Part shown: in pieces, positions 36,292-43,103 of the stretch
Layout of the letters: every line of letters starts with the position of its first letter
How positions within the stretch are numbered: position 1 is the stretch's first letter
Assembly: GCF_003096075.1 (NCBI RefSeq)
Contig: NZ_CP015449.1
Location: 3,279,001 to 3,343,000, forward strand
Reading direction: 5' to 3'
Source of the DNA: Dietzia lutea
Lineage (GTDB): Bacteria > Actinomycetota > Actinomycetes > Mycobacteriales > Mycobacteriaceae
Length of the DNA stretch: 64,000 nt
Translations under genes and position numbers: made by a program
Notes under the pieces: generated by a model
What the model was told of the DNA's origin: nothing
The model's input: only the letters and a program-made list of their open reading frames with translations
Databases searched by the model: none

Positions 36292-38165
36292 CCGACAAGA
36301 CCACCGCCACCGGCCGCCGGTCCGGGGCCGCCCGCACGCTCACCCCGGCCGACCTCGCCCGCGGCCTGCCCTCCCTCGCCGCCGACCTGCCGTCCGTCCT
36401 CAACGGGCTGCGGATCGTGCAGACCTCCCGCAGCAAGGACAAGGTCTCGATCGGCCGCCGCTTCCAGAAGCTCGCCGCCGCCCGGCCCGACGCGCCGTTC
36501 CTCAAGTTCCTCGGCACCGAGATCAGCTACGGCGAGGCCAACCGCCGCGCCAACCGGTTCGCCGAGGTCCTCAAGGCCCGCGGCGTGGAGCGCGGTGACA
36601 CGGTCGGCATCTGCATGGGCAACCGCACCGAGGTGCTGCTCGCGATCCTCGGCGCGGTCAAGGTCGGCGCCTCCGTGGGGCTGCTCAACCACCACCAGCG
36701 TGGGGAGGTCCTCGACCACTCCCAGAAGATCCTCGAGTCCAAGCTCGTGCTGGTCGGCGCCGAGTGCGCTGAGGCCGTGCAGTCCGTGCCTCGCGAGAAC
36801 TGGATCGGCGAGCTCGTCGCCGTCAGCTCCGAGGTCGATCTGCCCTTCCGCGACTTCACCGCGGGACACCGCCCCGAGGAGCTGGCCGATCTGACGTGGC
36901 TCGAGGACGAGCTCGCGACCCTCGGCGACGACGTCGGGGACGTCAACCCGCCGGAGGCCGACGAGACGGTCGGCACGGAGACCGCGTACTACATCTTCAC
37001 CTCGGGCACGACGGGCCTGCCCAAGGCCTCGACCATGTCCCACTACCGGTGGAACAAGGCGATGGCCGGGTTCGGCCTGTCCGGCGTGCGGCTGAAGAAG
37101 GGCGACGTCCTGCTCAGCCCGCTGCCGATGTATCACAACAACGCGCTGACGGTGGCCCTCGGCTGCGTCCTCGCGGCCGGCGCGTGCCTGGCGATCGAAG
37201 AGCACTTCTCGGCGTCCAAGTTCTGGGACCAGGCCCGCGCCGCCGGGGCGACGGCCGCCATCTACATCGGCGAGATCTGCCGCTACCTGCTCAACCAGGA
37301 GCCCGGCCCGGGCGACCGCGACCACTCCATCCGGGTTATGACCGGCAACGGCCTGCGGCCCGAGATCTGGGACGAGTTCCGGGAGCGGTTCGGCGTGGGC
37401 CGCATCTGCGAGTTCTACGCGGCCAGCGAGTGCAACATCGCCTTCGTCAACGCGTTCAACGTCCCGCGGACCACCGGGTACTGCCCGATGGACTTCGCGA
37501 TCGTCGACTACGACCCCGAGACGGGCGAGCCCCGCCGCGGCGACGACGGCCGGCTGCGGAAGGTCGGCAAGGGCGAGACCGGCCTGCTCATCAGCGGGAT
37601 CTCCGATTCGCAGCCCTTCGACGGCTACACGGACGCCGAGGCCACGGAGAAGAAGATCGTCCGCGACGCCTTCAGGGACGGCGACGCCTGGTTCGTCTCG
37701 GGCGACCTCATGCTCGACCAGGGTCTCAAGCACGCCTCCTTCGTCGACCGGCTGGGCGACACCTTCCGCTGGAAGGGCGAGAACGTGGCGACCACCGAGG
37801 TCGAGGCCGCGATCAGCGCCCGCCCGGAGGTGGACCAGGCCGTGGTGTACGGCGTGGCGGTCCCGGACGCCGACGGCAAGGCCGGCATGGCGGCGATCCG
37901 CCTGCACGACAAGTCGGACTTCGACGGTGCGGCGCTCGCCGAGCACCTGCGGGACTCCCTGCCGTCGTACGCGGTGCCGCTGTTCATACGGCTGTCCAAG
38001 GAGCTCGAGCACACCTCCACGTACAAGAGCCGCAAGACCGAGCTGCGCGAGCAGGCCTTCGATACCCAGGCGTTCGACGACCCGCTCTACGTCCTGTCCA
38101 AGGAGAAGGGGTACGTCCCGTTCTACGATGGCGCGGAGAACGACGTCGTCGCCGGCACCGTCTGA
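36288..38165 (+). CDS. Long/very-long-chain fatty acyl-CoA synthetase (FadD6-like)
   Basis: 625 residues, GTG in GTGA overlap with the TetR stop. The AMP-binding core is YIFTSGTTGLPKAS at about 234-248. EFYAASECNIAF forms the adenylate pocket, and FVSGDLMLDQG, DRLGDTFRWKGENVATTEVE and the C-terminal TSTYKSRKTELRE hinge region are present. The FATP/VLACS branch (as in FadD6, Rv1206) is indicated by the YGEANRRANRFA and NHHQRGEVLDHS segments. It activates fatty acids to acyl-CoA, perhaps with uptake. The gene end is followed by copies of its own last 16 bp. Confidence 0.92.
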   Translation: MTDKTTATGRRSGAARTLTPADLARGLPSLAADLPSVLNGLRIVQTSRSKDKVSIGRRFQKLAAARPDAPFLKFLGTEISYGEANRRANRFAEVLKARGVERGDTVGICMGNRTEVLLAILGAVKVGASVGLLNHHQRGEVLDHSQKILESKLVLVGAECAEAVQSVPRENWIGELVAVSSEVDLPFRDFTAGHRPEELADLTWLEDELATLGDDVGDVNPPEADETVGTETAYYIFTSGTTGLPKASTMSHYRWNKAMAGFGLSGVRLKKGDVLLSPLPMYHNNALTVALGCVLAAGACLAIEEHFSASKFWDQARAAGATAAIYIGEICRYLLNQEPGPGDRDHSIRVMTGNGLRPEIWDEFRERFGVGRICEFYAASECNIAFVNAFNVPRTTGYCPMDFAIVDYDPETGEPRRGDDGRLRKVGKGETGLLISGISDSQPFDGYTDAEATEKKIVRDAFRDGDAWFVSGDLMLDQGLKHASFVDRLGDTFRWKGENVATTEVEAAISARPEVDQAVVYGVAVPDADGKAGMAAIRLHDKSDFDGAALAEHLRDSLPSYAVPLFIRLSKELEHTSTYKSRKTELREQAFDTQAFDDPLYVLSKEKGYVPFYDGAENDVVAGTV

Positions 38166-38169
38166 CCCA

Positions 38170-38218
38170 CAGCACCGCCTGACCGCAGCGCCGCCTGACC
38201 GGCAGCACCGCCTGACCG
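38170..38218. repeat. Three 16-17 bp tandem copies after the fadD stop
   Basis: Units CAGCACCGCCTGACCG, CAGCGCCGCCTGACCG and GCAGCACCGCCTGACCG follow directly. The gene's own end (GGCACCGTCTGACCCA) resembles a fourth unit that contains the stop codon. Confidence 0.8.
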
Positions 38219-38284
38219 CGGCGGGCCCGGAGCACGGGGGCCTCAGCGCCGGCCGACGACCCCACCAGGAGGTACCGCCGCCGC

Positions 38285-39322
38285 ATGCCCAGCCGCCCCG
38301 CGACCGGCCGTCGCGCACCGGGCCGCCTCCCGCGCGCCCGCGCCGACCTGTCCCGCCGCTCGCTGCTGATCGGCTTGTCGGCCGCGCTCGGCGGGGCGGC
38401 GGGGTGGGCCCTGACCTCGGCGATCGGGCGGGGTGACGACGACGAGGACCTCGATCGCGGCCAGAGCGCCGAGTCCGTGGCCCCGCGCCCGTACGTACCG
38501 CCGGAGGGGGCGGTCCCCGTGCGCGAGCCCCGCCGGTTCCACTACGCCGATCCGGGCGACACGGACGGGCAGTCGTTCGGCGACCTGCACCTGCCCGACT
38601 CGGCGAACCCGGCGTTGCCGGTGGTGGTGCTCATCCACGGCGGGGGCTGGAAGGACTCGCTCGGCCTGACGTACATGGAGAACCAGGCCCGCGACCTGGC
38701 GTCGTTCGACGTGGCGGTGTGGAACGTGGAGTACCGGCGCGTGGACTCCGGCGGCGGCTGGCCCACCACGGTGGCGGACGTGTGCGACGCCGTCGACCAC
38801 CTCGCCGAGGTCTCCGCGCAGATCGGCGATCGGCTCGATCTACGCCGGGTGGTGGTGGCCGGGCACTCCGCGGGCGGGCACCTGGCGCTGTGGGTGGCCG
38901 GGCGGGCCCGGCTGCCGTCCTCGCTGCCCGGATCGAGACCGGTGGTGCCGGTGTCCGGCTGCGTCTCGCTGGCGGGCGTCGCGGACCTGCTCATGGCCGA
39001 ACGCGCCGGCGACAGGTACGTCCACGATCTGCTCGGCGGCCGCCCGAACGACCGCCGGCAGCGGTACGTCGACGCCTCGCCGGTGACGCACCTGCCCGCC
39101 GGGATACCGGTGGTGTGCGTCCACGGCCGCGAGGACAAGGTCGTGCTCCCCGAGCAGTCCGAGTCCTACGTCCGGGCGGCGCGCCGGGCCGGCGATCCCG
39201 CCCGCGTCTCCCTCGTCACCGGTGGTCACGACCCGTGGGGTGACATCACCGGCACCGTCTGGCACGACACCCGCGACACCATCCTGGCGATGGCCCGCCG
39301 CAGCCCCAACCCCGCGGGCTGA
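38285..39322 (+). CDS. Exported alpha/beta-hydrolase (esterase/BD-FAE-like), probable Tat substrate
   Basis: 345 residues; the ATG at 38285 follows AGGAGG. Residues 21-45 carry LSRRSLLIG followed by a hydrophobic stretch, a twin-arginine signal pattern. The mature part is an alpha/beta-hydrolase of the BD-FAE/acetylesterase type: oxyanion motif HGGGW, nucleophile in GHSAGGHLALW, and late Asp (HGREDKVV) and His (TGGHDPWGD) completing the triad. It probably hydrolyses esters outside the membrane. The stop is inside a 20-bp direct repeat. Confidence 0.85.
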   Translation: MPSRPATGRRAPGRLPRARADLSRRSLLIGLSAALGGAAGWALTSAIGRGDDDEDLDRGQSAESVAPRPYVPPEGAVPVREPRRFHYADPGDTDGQSFGDLHLPDSANPALPVVVLIHGGGWKDSLGLTYMENQARDLASFDVAVWNVEYRRVDSGGGWPTTVADVCDAVDHLAEVSAQIGDRLDLRRVVVAGHSAGGHLALWVAGRARLPSSLPGSRPVVPVSGCVSLAGVADLLMAERAGDRYVHDLLGGRPNDRRQRYVDASPVTHLPAGIPVVCVHGREDKVVLPEQSESYVRAARRAGDPARVSLVTGGHDPWGDITGTVWHDTRDTILAMARRSPNPAG

Positions 39323-39355
39323 GCTCAGGGGCTGACCCCGCGGGCTGAGCTCAGG
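39310..39355. repeat. 20-bp direct repeat covering the hydrolase stop codon
   Basis: CCCCGCGGGCTGAGCTCAGG at 39310-39329 and again at 39336-39355 (26-bp period). The first copy contains the TGA stop of the esterase gene. Each copy also contains the palindrome CTGAGCTCAG. Confidence 0.9.
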
Positions 39356-39387
39356 CGGGCGCGCCCGCACAAGTCTGACGCACCCGC

Positions 39388-39891
39388 TCAGACCCAGCCG
39401 GTGTCCACCCGGATCCGCTCGAGCCGGCGGTAGGCGATCAGCCACTGCCCGTCCACGCGGCGGTACCGCTCGTGGTAGTGGCCCCAGCCGTGGAGTCGAC
39501 GCTCTCGGTCGCCGACGCGCCACCAGAGCCGGTCCTCCATCGCCCAGACCCCGCTCGCGGTCGGTTCGCCGGTCTCCGGGTCGGGGCCGGTGAACTCGAG
39601 CAGCGGGGTGTGGCCGTGGTGGACGCTGGTCACGGGGCTCTCGCCGTCGAGGGTCTGGCGGATCGCGGCCGTGAGCGCCTCCCGTCCGCGCACCTCGGCG
39701 GCGCCTCCGCTGGCCGCCCAGGACTCACTCACCACGTCCTCGGTGTGGCACGGCCCGTAGGCGTCCCACTGCTTGGTGTCCATGACGTACAGGCGGCGGG
39801 CGAACACCGCCCAAATCGCCTCGAGGTCGGCACTGGTCAGCGCGGCGCCCGAGCCGATCCCCGCCGCGCCCACATTCTCGGCCCTGCTCAC
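39388..39891 (-). CDS. SnoaL/NTF2-like protein (nuclear transport factor 2 fold)
   Basis: 167 residues. The GTG at 39891 lies in a GTGA overlap with the argJ stop. The sequence has an N-terminal helix (LTSADLEAIWAVFARRLYVMDTKQWDAY), CHTEDVV, a central EVRGREALTAAIRQTL and a C-terminal sheet with WGHYHERYRRVDGQWLIAYRRLERI. This is the NTF2-like fold of SnoaL-4/bile-acid-dehydratase-like proteins, with conserved His and Asp positions that could act as a base. Specific activity is unknown. Tight coupling to an ArgJ homologue is unusual. Confidence 0.8.
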   Translation of the reverse strand: MSRAENVGAAGIGSGAALTSADLEAIWAVFARRLYVMDTKQWDAYGPCHTEDVVSESWAASGGAAEVRGREALTAAIRQTLDGESPVTSVHHGHTPLLEFTGPDPETGEPTASGVWAMEDRLWWRVGDRERRLHGWGHYHERYRRVDGQWLIAYRRLERIRVDTGWV

Positions 39892-41126
39892 GTCGTGTAG
39901 TCGGCGTTGATCGAGATGTATTCCCGCGTGAGGTCGCAGCCGTAGACCGTGCACGACCCGTCCGCGGCGCCGCCCTCCACACCCGAGCCGCCCTCCACAC
40001 CCAGGTCCACCGAGATGGTGACCTCCTCCGCCCGCATGATCTCGGTGAGCCGCTCGAGCTCGGCCTCGCCGGGGAACGCGGGATAGGTCTCGAGGTCGCC
40101 GAAGACGATTCGCACCCGCTCCGGGTTGATGTCGGTGTCGTCGTGGCACTTGCCGATCGCCATCGCCACGCGGCCCCAGTTGGGATCGGCCCCGTGGACC
40201 GCGGTCTTGACCAGCGGGGAGTTGAGGATCGCCTTGGCCACCCGCTTGGCCTGGGCCCGGTCCCGCGCACCGGTGACCTCGACGGTGAGCAGCTTGGTGG
40301 CGCCCTCGCCGTCACGGGCAAGCTGGCGGGTGAGGTCCAGGCACACGGCCTCGAACGCCTCGCGCAGTTCGACCTCGCCGACCGGATCGCCTGCCCCGCT
40401 CGCCAGCGCGATGGCCGTGTCGGAGGTCGAGGTGTCGGTGTCGACGGACAGGCAGTTGAAGGTCTCGTCCACCGCGGCCCTGAACGCGGAGTCCAGCACA
40501 CCCGGCTCCACGGCGGCATCGGTGAACAGCACGGCGATCATCGTGGCCATGTCCGGTTCGATCATCCCGACACCCTTGGCGATGCCCACCACCTGAGCGG
40601 CGCCGCCCGTCGTCGTCGTCACCTCCACCCGCGCGGTCTTGGGGTGGGTGTCGGTCGTCATCATCGCGGTCGCCAGCGCGACGGCGTCGGCGTCGAACGT
40701 TGCGCCCGCCAGGCCGTCGAGGTGCGCGCGCAGCTTGTCCATCGGGTAGCGCCGGCCGATCACGCCGGTCGAGGCGATGAGCAGCTCCCCCGGGGCCACG
40801 TCCACCGCGCCGGCCGCGCGCTCGAGCACCTCACGCGCGTCGGCCATTCCCTGCTCGCCGGTGGCGACGTTGGCGTTCTTGGCGACCACCACCACGCCGC
40901 GCGCCGTGCCGCCGGCGGCGTTCTCACGGCTGAGCACCACCGACGGCCCCGCGAAGAGGGAGCGGGTGAAGACCGCGGACGAGGCCGGGGAGGGACCGTC
41001 ATTGACGACGACGAAGACGTCGTCACCGCGCTCGCGCAGTCCCGCGGATCCCGCGTGCGCGCGGAAACCCGGTGGGAGCGGGACGGGATCGTGGGCGGGC
41101 TGCGTGGGCGGCGTCATGTGCTCCAT
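39888..41126 (-). CDS. argJ: Glutamate/ornithine N-acetyltransferase family protein (ArgJ homologue)
   Basis: 412 residues from the ATG at 41126; ATG 41117 is an alternative. Core features of ArgJ: NAAGGTARGVVVVAKNANV, the STGVIG oxyanion region, and the self-cleavage site EPDMATM with nucleophile Thr195, which splits alpha and beta chains. SVDTDTSTSDT, DPNWGRVAMAIG and a C-terminal REYISINADYTT complete the family pattern. It transfers acetyl from N-acetylornithine to glutamate. No argC, argB, argD or argF lies nearby, so it may be the pathway's detached enzyme or a paralogue with another role. A CRP-type site lies 74-89 bp upstream. Confidence 0.88.
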   Translation of the reverse strand: MEHMTPPTQPAHDPVPLPPGFRAHAGSAGLRERGDDVFVVVNDGPSPASSAVFTRSLFAGPSVVLSRENAAGGTARGVVVVAKNANVATGEQGMADAREVLERAAGAVDVAPGELLIASTGVIGRRYPMDKLRAHLDGLAGATFDADAVALATAMMTTDTHPKTARVEVTTTTGGAAQVVGIAKGVGMIEPDMATMIAVLFTDAAVEPGVLDSAFRAAVDETFNCLSVDTDTSTSDTAIALASGAGDPVGEVELREAFEAVCLDLTRQLARDGEGATKLLTVEVTGARDRAQAKRVAKAILNSPLVKTAVHGADPNWGRVAMAIGKCHDDTDINPERVRIVFGDLETYPAFPGEAELERLTEIMRAEEVTISVDLGVEGGSGVEGGAADGSCTVYGCDLTREYISINADYTT

Positions 41127-41199
41127 TCTTACTGCCGCCGTCTGCCGCGCGGAACCGGGATGACCGTGTAACGCGCGCACGGGTTTCGGAGATGAACAG

Positions 41200-41215
41200 T
41201 GTGAGCTCGATCACA
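41200..41215. promoter_or_regulatory. CRP/GlxR-type operator, perfect TGTGA-N6-TCACA
   Basis: TGTGAGCTCGATCACA matches the CRP/GlxR consensus at all ten defined positions. It stands between argJ (leftward, 74 bp) and the first small peptide gene (rightward, 56 bp to the ATG). Confidence 0.75.
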
Positions 41216-41230
41216 GAGCTACACACGCGG

Positions 41231-41270
41231 GTGGCGCATCGGGCGTCGCCCCCGACGAAAGGATCAACCC
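41231..41270 (+). promoter_or_regulatory. Shared leader of small peptide gene 1
   Basis: GGCGCATCGGGCG...GACGAAAGGATC precedes the ATG and is alike in all three peptide genes. Here the stem is the weakest (GGCG/CGCC). The AAAGGA ribosome site is 7 nt from the ATG. Confidence 0.65.
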
Positions 41271-41414
41271 ATGATCTCCGATGTTCTCCGCGACTTCGCA
41301 CGAGCCCTGCGCGATATCAACGTCGGCTCGACCGCCGTCGATGAGGGCGCCGACTTCTTCGGTGGCCTGCTCTACCAGGCCGCCCGGTTCATCTCGACCG
41401 CCTTCGGCTCCTGA
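41271..41414 (+). CDS. 47-residue porin-like peptide 1
   Basis: ATG ATC TCC start, GAAAGGA site 7 nt upstream, TGA at 41412. The peptide begins MISDVLRDFARAL, has a central GSTAVDEG, and ends AFGS. It is acidic overall (6 acidic, 4 Arg), mostly helical and amphipathic, with no signal peptide, Cys, Pro or Trp. Two neighbouring genes encode peptides with the same architecture: MI(S/N)(D/E), a GSxAVxxG centre and an FG(S/A) end. Size, acidity and lack of a Sec signal match the PorA (45 aa) and PorH (57 aa) wall channels of Corynebacterium. Identity with them is not claimed. A strong terminator follows, so the gene is monocistronic. Confidence 0.75.
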   Translation: MISDVLRDFARALRDINVGSTAVDEGADFFGGLLYQAARFISTAFGS

Positions 41415-41453
41415 GCCGCGGCCGACCGGGCCCCGCGCCCGGCGATCACCGCC

Positions 41454-41494
41454 ACGACGCCGGCATCCGACACCACGACGGATGCCGGCGTCGT
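41454..41494. terminator. 16-bp perfect stem-loop after peptide gene 1
   Basis: ACGACGCCGGCATCCG (41454-41469) pairs with 41479-41494 around a 9-nt loop. The core CGGCATCCG is shared with the terminator of peptide gene 2, suggesting whole-unit duplication. Confidence 0.85.
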
Positions 41495-41770
41495 CGCATT
41501 CCCTCCCGCGGCATCACGCGCCGCGAGATTGCCGCCAGTTGCGCCCACTCGACGCCGACGCCCGACGGCGCCAGCCCTCGGGAACCGGCGCGTTTCGCGA
41601 TTCATGGCGCTCGTCACAGAATAAAAATCGAGAAACCGATGACCTGCAATCGTAAAAGTGAGCACCTCTCCACAGCGGGCGTCAGGGCCGGAAATGTGTA
41701 GAGGCCGGGTAACAGTCTCCTCCCGGGGCCAGATGTACCTCACGAGTCCGCAAGCAGGACTGCACCACGG
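41495..41770. other. Promoter region of peptide gene 2, no gene seen
   Basis: An AT-rich stretch (about 41615-41665, CAGAATAAAAATCGAG and CAATCGTAAAAGTGAG) stands out from the GC-rich surroundings and probably holds the promoter. I see no perfect CRP-type site here, unlike the regions in front of peptide genes 1 and 3. Confidence 0.5.
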
Positions 41771-41814
41771 CAGCGGCGCACCCCGGCGCCGCTCACATAC
41801 GAAAGGATCACACC
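41771..41814 (+). promoter_or_regulatory. Shared leader hairpin of small peptide gene 2
   Basis: AGCGGCGC (41772-41779) pairs perfectly with GCGCCGCT (41786-41793). GAAAGGA follows at 41801, 7-8 nt before the ATG. Same arrangement as leaders 1 and 3. Confidence 0.75.
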
Positions 41815-41961
41815 ATGATCAACGAGTTCTTCGCTCAGGTTGTCGAGTTCTTCAACGGCCTCATCGGCTCCGGCTCCGTCGCCGTCGAGGGTGGCTCGGC
41901 CGCCGCCCAGGGTGCCTACAACACCGTCGTCGGCTCGCTCGGGAACGTCTTCGGCGCCTGA
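41815..41961 (+). CDS. 48-residue porin-like peptide 2
   Basis: ATG ATC AAC start, GAAAGGA upstream, TGA at 41959. The sequence starts MINEFFAQVVEFFNGLIG, continues with GSGSVAVEGGS and ends NVFGA. It has three glutamates and no Lys, Arg, Cys, Pro or Trp. The N-terminal half is a hydrophobic, Phe-rich amphipathic helix. The serine-rich GSGS resembles the region of PorA that carries an O-mycoloyl serine in C. glutamicum, so lipid modification is conceivable. There is no signal peptide, as in PorA/PorH. Monocistronic with its own leader and terminator. Confidence 0.78.
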   Translation: MINEFFAQVVEFFNGLIGSGSVAVEGGSAAAQGAYNTVVGSLGNVFGA

Positions 41962-42003
41962 GTTAGGCCGTTGACCGCCGGGCACGCCCCGGCAGCACTT
42001 CCT

Positions 42004-42040
42004 CGACACCGGCATCCGCCTCGCGCGGATGCCGGTGTCG
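42004..42040. terminator. 16-bp perfect stem-loop after peptide gene 2
   Basis: CGACACCGGCATCCGC (42004-42019) pairs with 42025-42040, loop CTCGC, followed by TTCATTT. A textbook intrinsic terminator. Confidence 0.9.
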
Positions 42041-42101
42041 TTCATTTCAGCCGGCCCTCCCCTTGTTCGTCGGACCACTCGACAGGCCAAGCGACGCGTA
42101 A

Positions 42102-42117
42102 AGTGATCCAGATCACA
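42102..42117. promoter_or_regulatory. CRP/GlxR-type operator upstream of peptide gene 3
   Basis: AGTGATCCAGATCACA matches TGTGA-N6-TCACA at nine of ten positions. It is 202 bp upstream of the ATG of peptide gene 3, next to an AT-rich tract. Confidence 0.7.
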
Positions 42118-42278
42118 TTAAAGCGTAACTGCGACTTCACCTGCAAGAGTAAACGATTTCCTCGATTCTCGGCCCGTTTTCGACGCCTGATCGGATGAAA
42201 CGGTCGCATCCACTACGTAGCGTCTGATGGTGAGATCTTGAGGGATCACCGGTCCACAAGATCCTCACGCCAGACCGA
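42118..42278 (+). promoter_or_regulatory. Long AT-richer leader/promoter region of peptide gene 3 with stem-loop
   Basis: 42118-42180 is unusually AT-rich. At 42230-42240 GTGAGATCTTG pairs with CAAGATCCTCAC (42257-42268), one bulged C. A TACGTA near 42214 could be a -10 box. No open frame of note. Confidence 0.5.
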
Positions 42279-42318
42279 GCGGCGCATCCGGCGCCGCCCC
42301 TGACGAAAGGACGATCAC
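42279..42318 (+). promoter_or_regulatory. Shared leader hairpin of small peptide gene 3
   Basis: GCGGCGC (42279-42285) pairs with GCGCCGC (42291-42297) around ATCCG. GACGAAAGGA follows, with 7-8 nt to the ATG. Confidence 0.75.
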
Positions 42319-42459
42319 ATGATCTCCGAGTTCCTGAACGGCCTCGCCACCGGCTCCGCTGCTGTCAACACCGGCTCTGAGGTTGTCGACGGCGGCGGCG
42401 ACCTCGCCGCCCAGGTCATCGGTTTCTTCACCGACCTGGTCGAGAACTTCGGCTCCTGA
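42319..42459 (+). CDS. 46-residue porin-like peptide 3
   Basis: ATG ATC TCC start, GAAAGGA upstream, TGA at 42457. The peptide starts MISEFLNGLATGSAAVNTG, has DGGGDLAAQVIGFF in the middle and ends ENFGS. Six acidic and no basic residues make it strongly anionic. It lacks Cys, Pro, Trp and any signal peptide. It shares start, GSxAV centre and FGS end with peptides 1 and 2. It is probably an outer-membrane or wall channel subunit by analogy with PorA/PorH, but secretion by an unusual route and oligomerisation would need proof. Own leader, CRP-type site and terminator. Confidence 0.78.
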   Translation: MISEFLNGLATGSAAVNTGSEVVDGGGDLAAQVIGFFTDLVENFGS

Positions 42460-42519
42460 GCCGACGCGCCTCACGGCGCATCGCCCGGGTCGGTGTGTGA
42501 GCTGACCTGAGCACCCCGA

Positions 42520-42553
42520 GAAACCGGCCCCCGCTTCGGCAGGGGCCGGTTTC
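42520..42553. terminator. 12-bp perfect stem-loop after peptide gene 3
   Basis: GAAACCGGCCCC (42520-42531) pairs with GGGGCCGGTTTC (42542-42553), loop CGCTTCGGCA, followed by CGCATTT. Confidence 0.85.
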
Positions 42554-42613
42554 CGCATTTCCGCCGCCCGTATGCCTCCTCCGCACACCGGGGCACGCCG
42601 GTAGCCTCGTGCC

Positions 42614-43081
42614 ATGGAGCTCGATCTGTCCCGCCACGTCGCCGCCGACCCCGACACCGTGTGGTCCGTGCTCACCGACATCCCTGAGGCGCACCGCACG
42701 CTCAGCGGGGTGATCGGGGTCGAGATCCTCACGACCGGCCCCTACGAGCCCGGCCTGCGGTGGCGCGAGACCCGCAAGATGTTCGGGATGAAGGCCACCG
42801 AGGAGATGATGGTGATGGCCGCCGAGCCGCCTCACTCCACCACGATCGTCGCCGAGAACGGCGGGACCGAGTACACGACCGTCTTCACCATCACTCCCGA
42901 TGCCGAGGGCGGGTCGACGCTCCGGATGCGCTTCGGCGCCGAGACGGCCCACGCCCCCGCGGTCTCCCGCGTCGTGATGGGGCTGATGGGTAAGGCCGCC
43001 GAGAAGTCCACCCGCAAGACCATGGAGCAGGACCTGGCCGACATCGCGGCCGAGGCCGAGCGGCGGGCCTCATCTTCCTAG
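42614..43081 (+). CDS. SRPBCC (START/polyketide-cyclase-like) family protein
   Basis: 155 residues; ATG at 42614 with TAGCCT just upstream (probably leaderless). The sequence opens MELDLSRHVAADPDTVWSVLTD, the usual start of SRPBCC helix-grip proteins. Strands with LRWRETRKMFG and YTTVFTI follow, ending in a long C-terminal helix (STRKTMEQDLADIAAEAERR). Such proteins bind hydrophobic ligands in a deep cavity; the ligand is unknown. Convergent with the nitronate monooxygenase gene, 22 bp apart. Confidence 0.85.
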   Translation: MELDLSRHVAADPDTVWSVLTDIPEAHRTLSGVIGVEILTTGPYEPGLRWRETRKMFGMKATEEMMVMAAEPPHSTTIVAENGGTEYTTVFTITPDAEGGSTLRMRFGAETAHAPAVSRVVMGLMGKAAEKSTRKTMEQDLADIAAEAERRASSS

Positions 43082-43103
43082 CCGCCGCGGGCGCGTACCC
43101 GGC

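Noticed and set aside
41271-42459. Type I toxin-antitoxin or bacteriocin peptides as an explanation for the small genes
   Set aside because: No antisense RNA promoter, leader-peptide double-glycine site, modification enzymes or immunity gene is near. The acidic, serine-rich composition fits wall porin-like peptides better.
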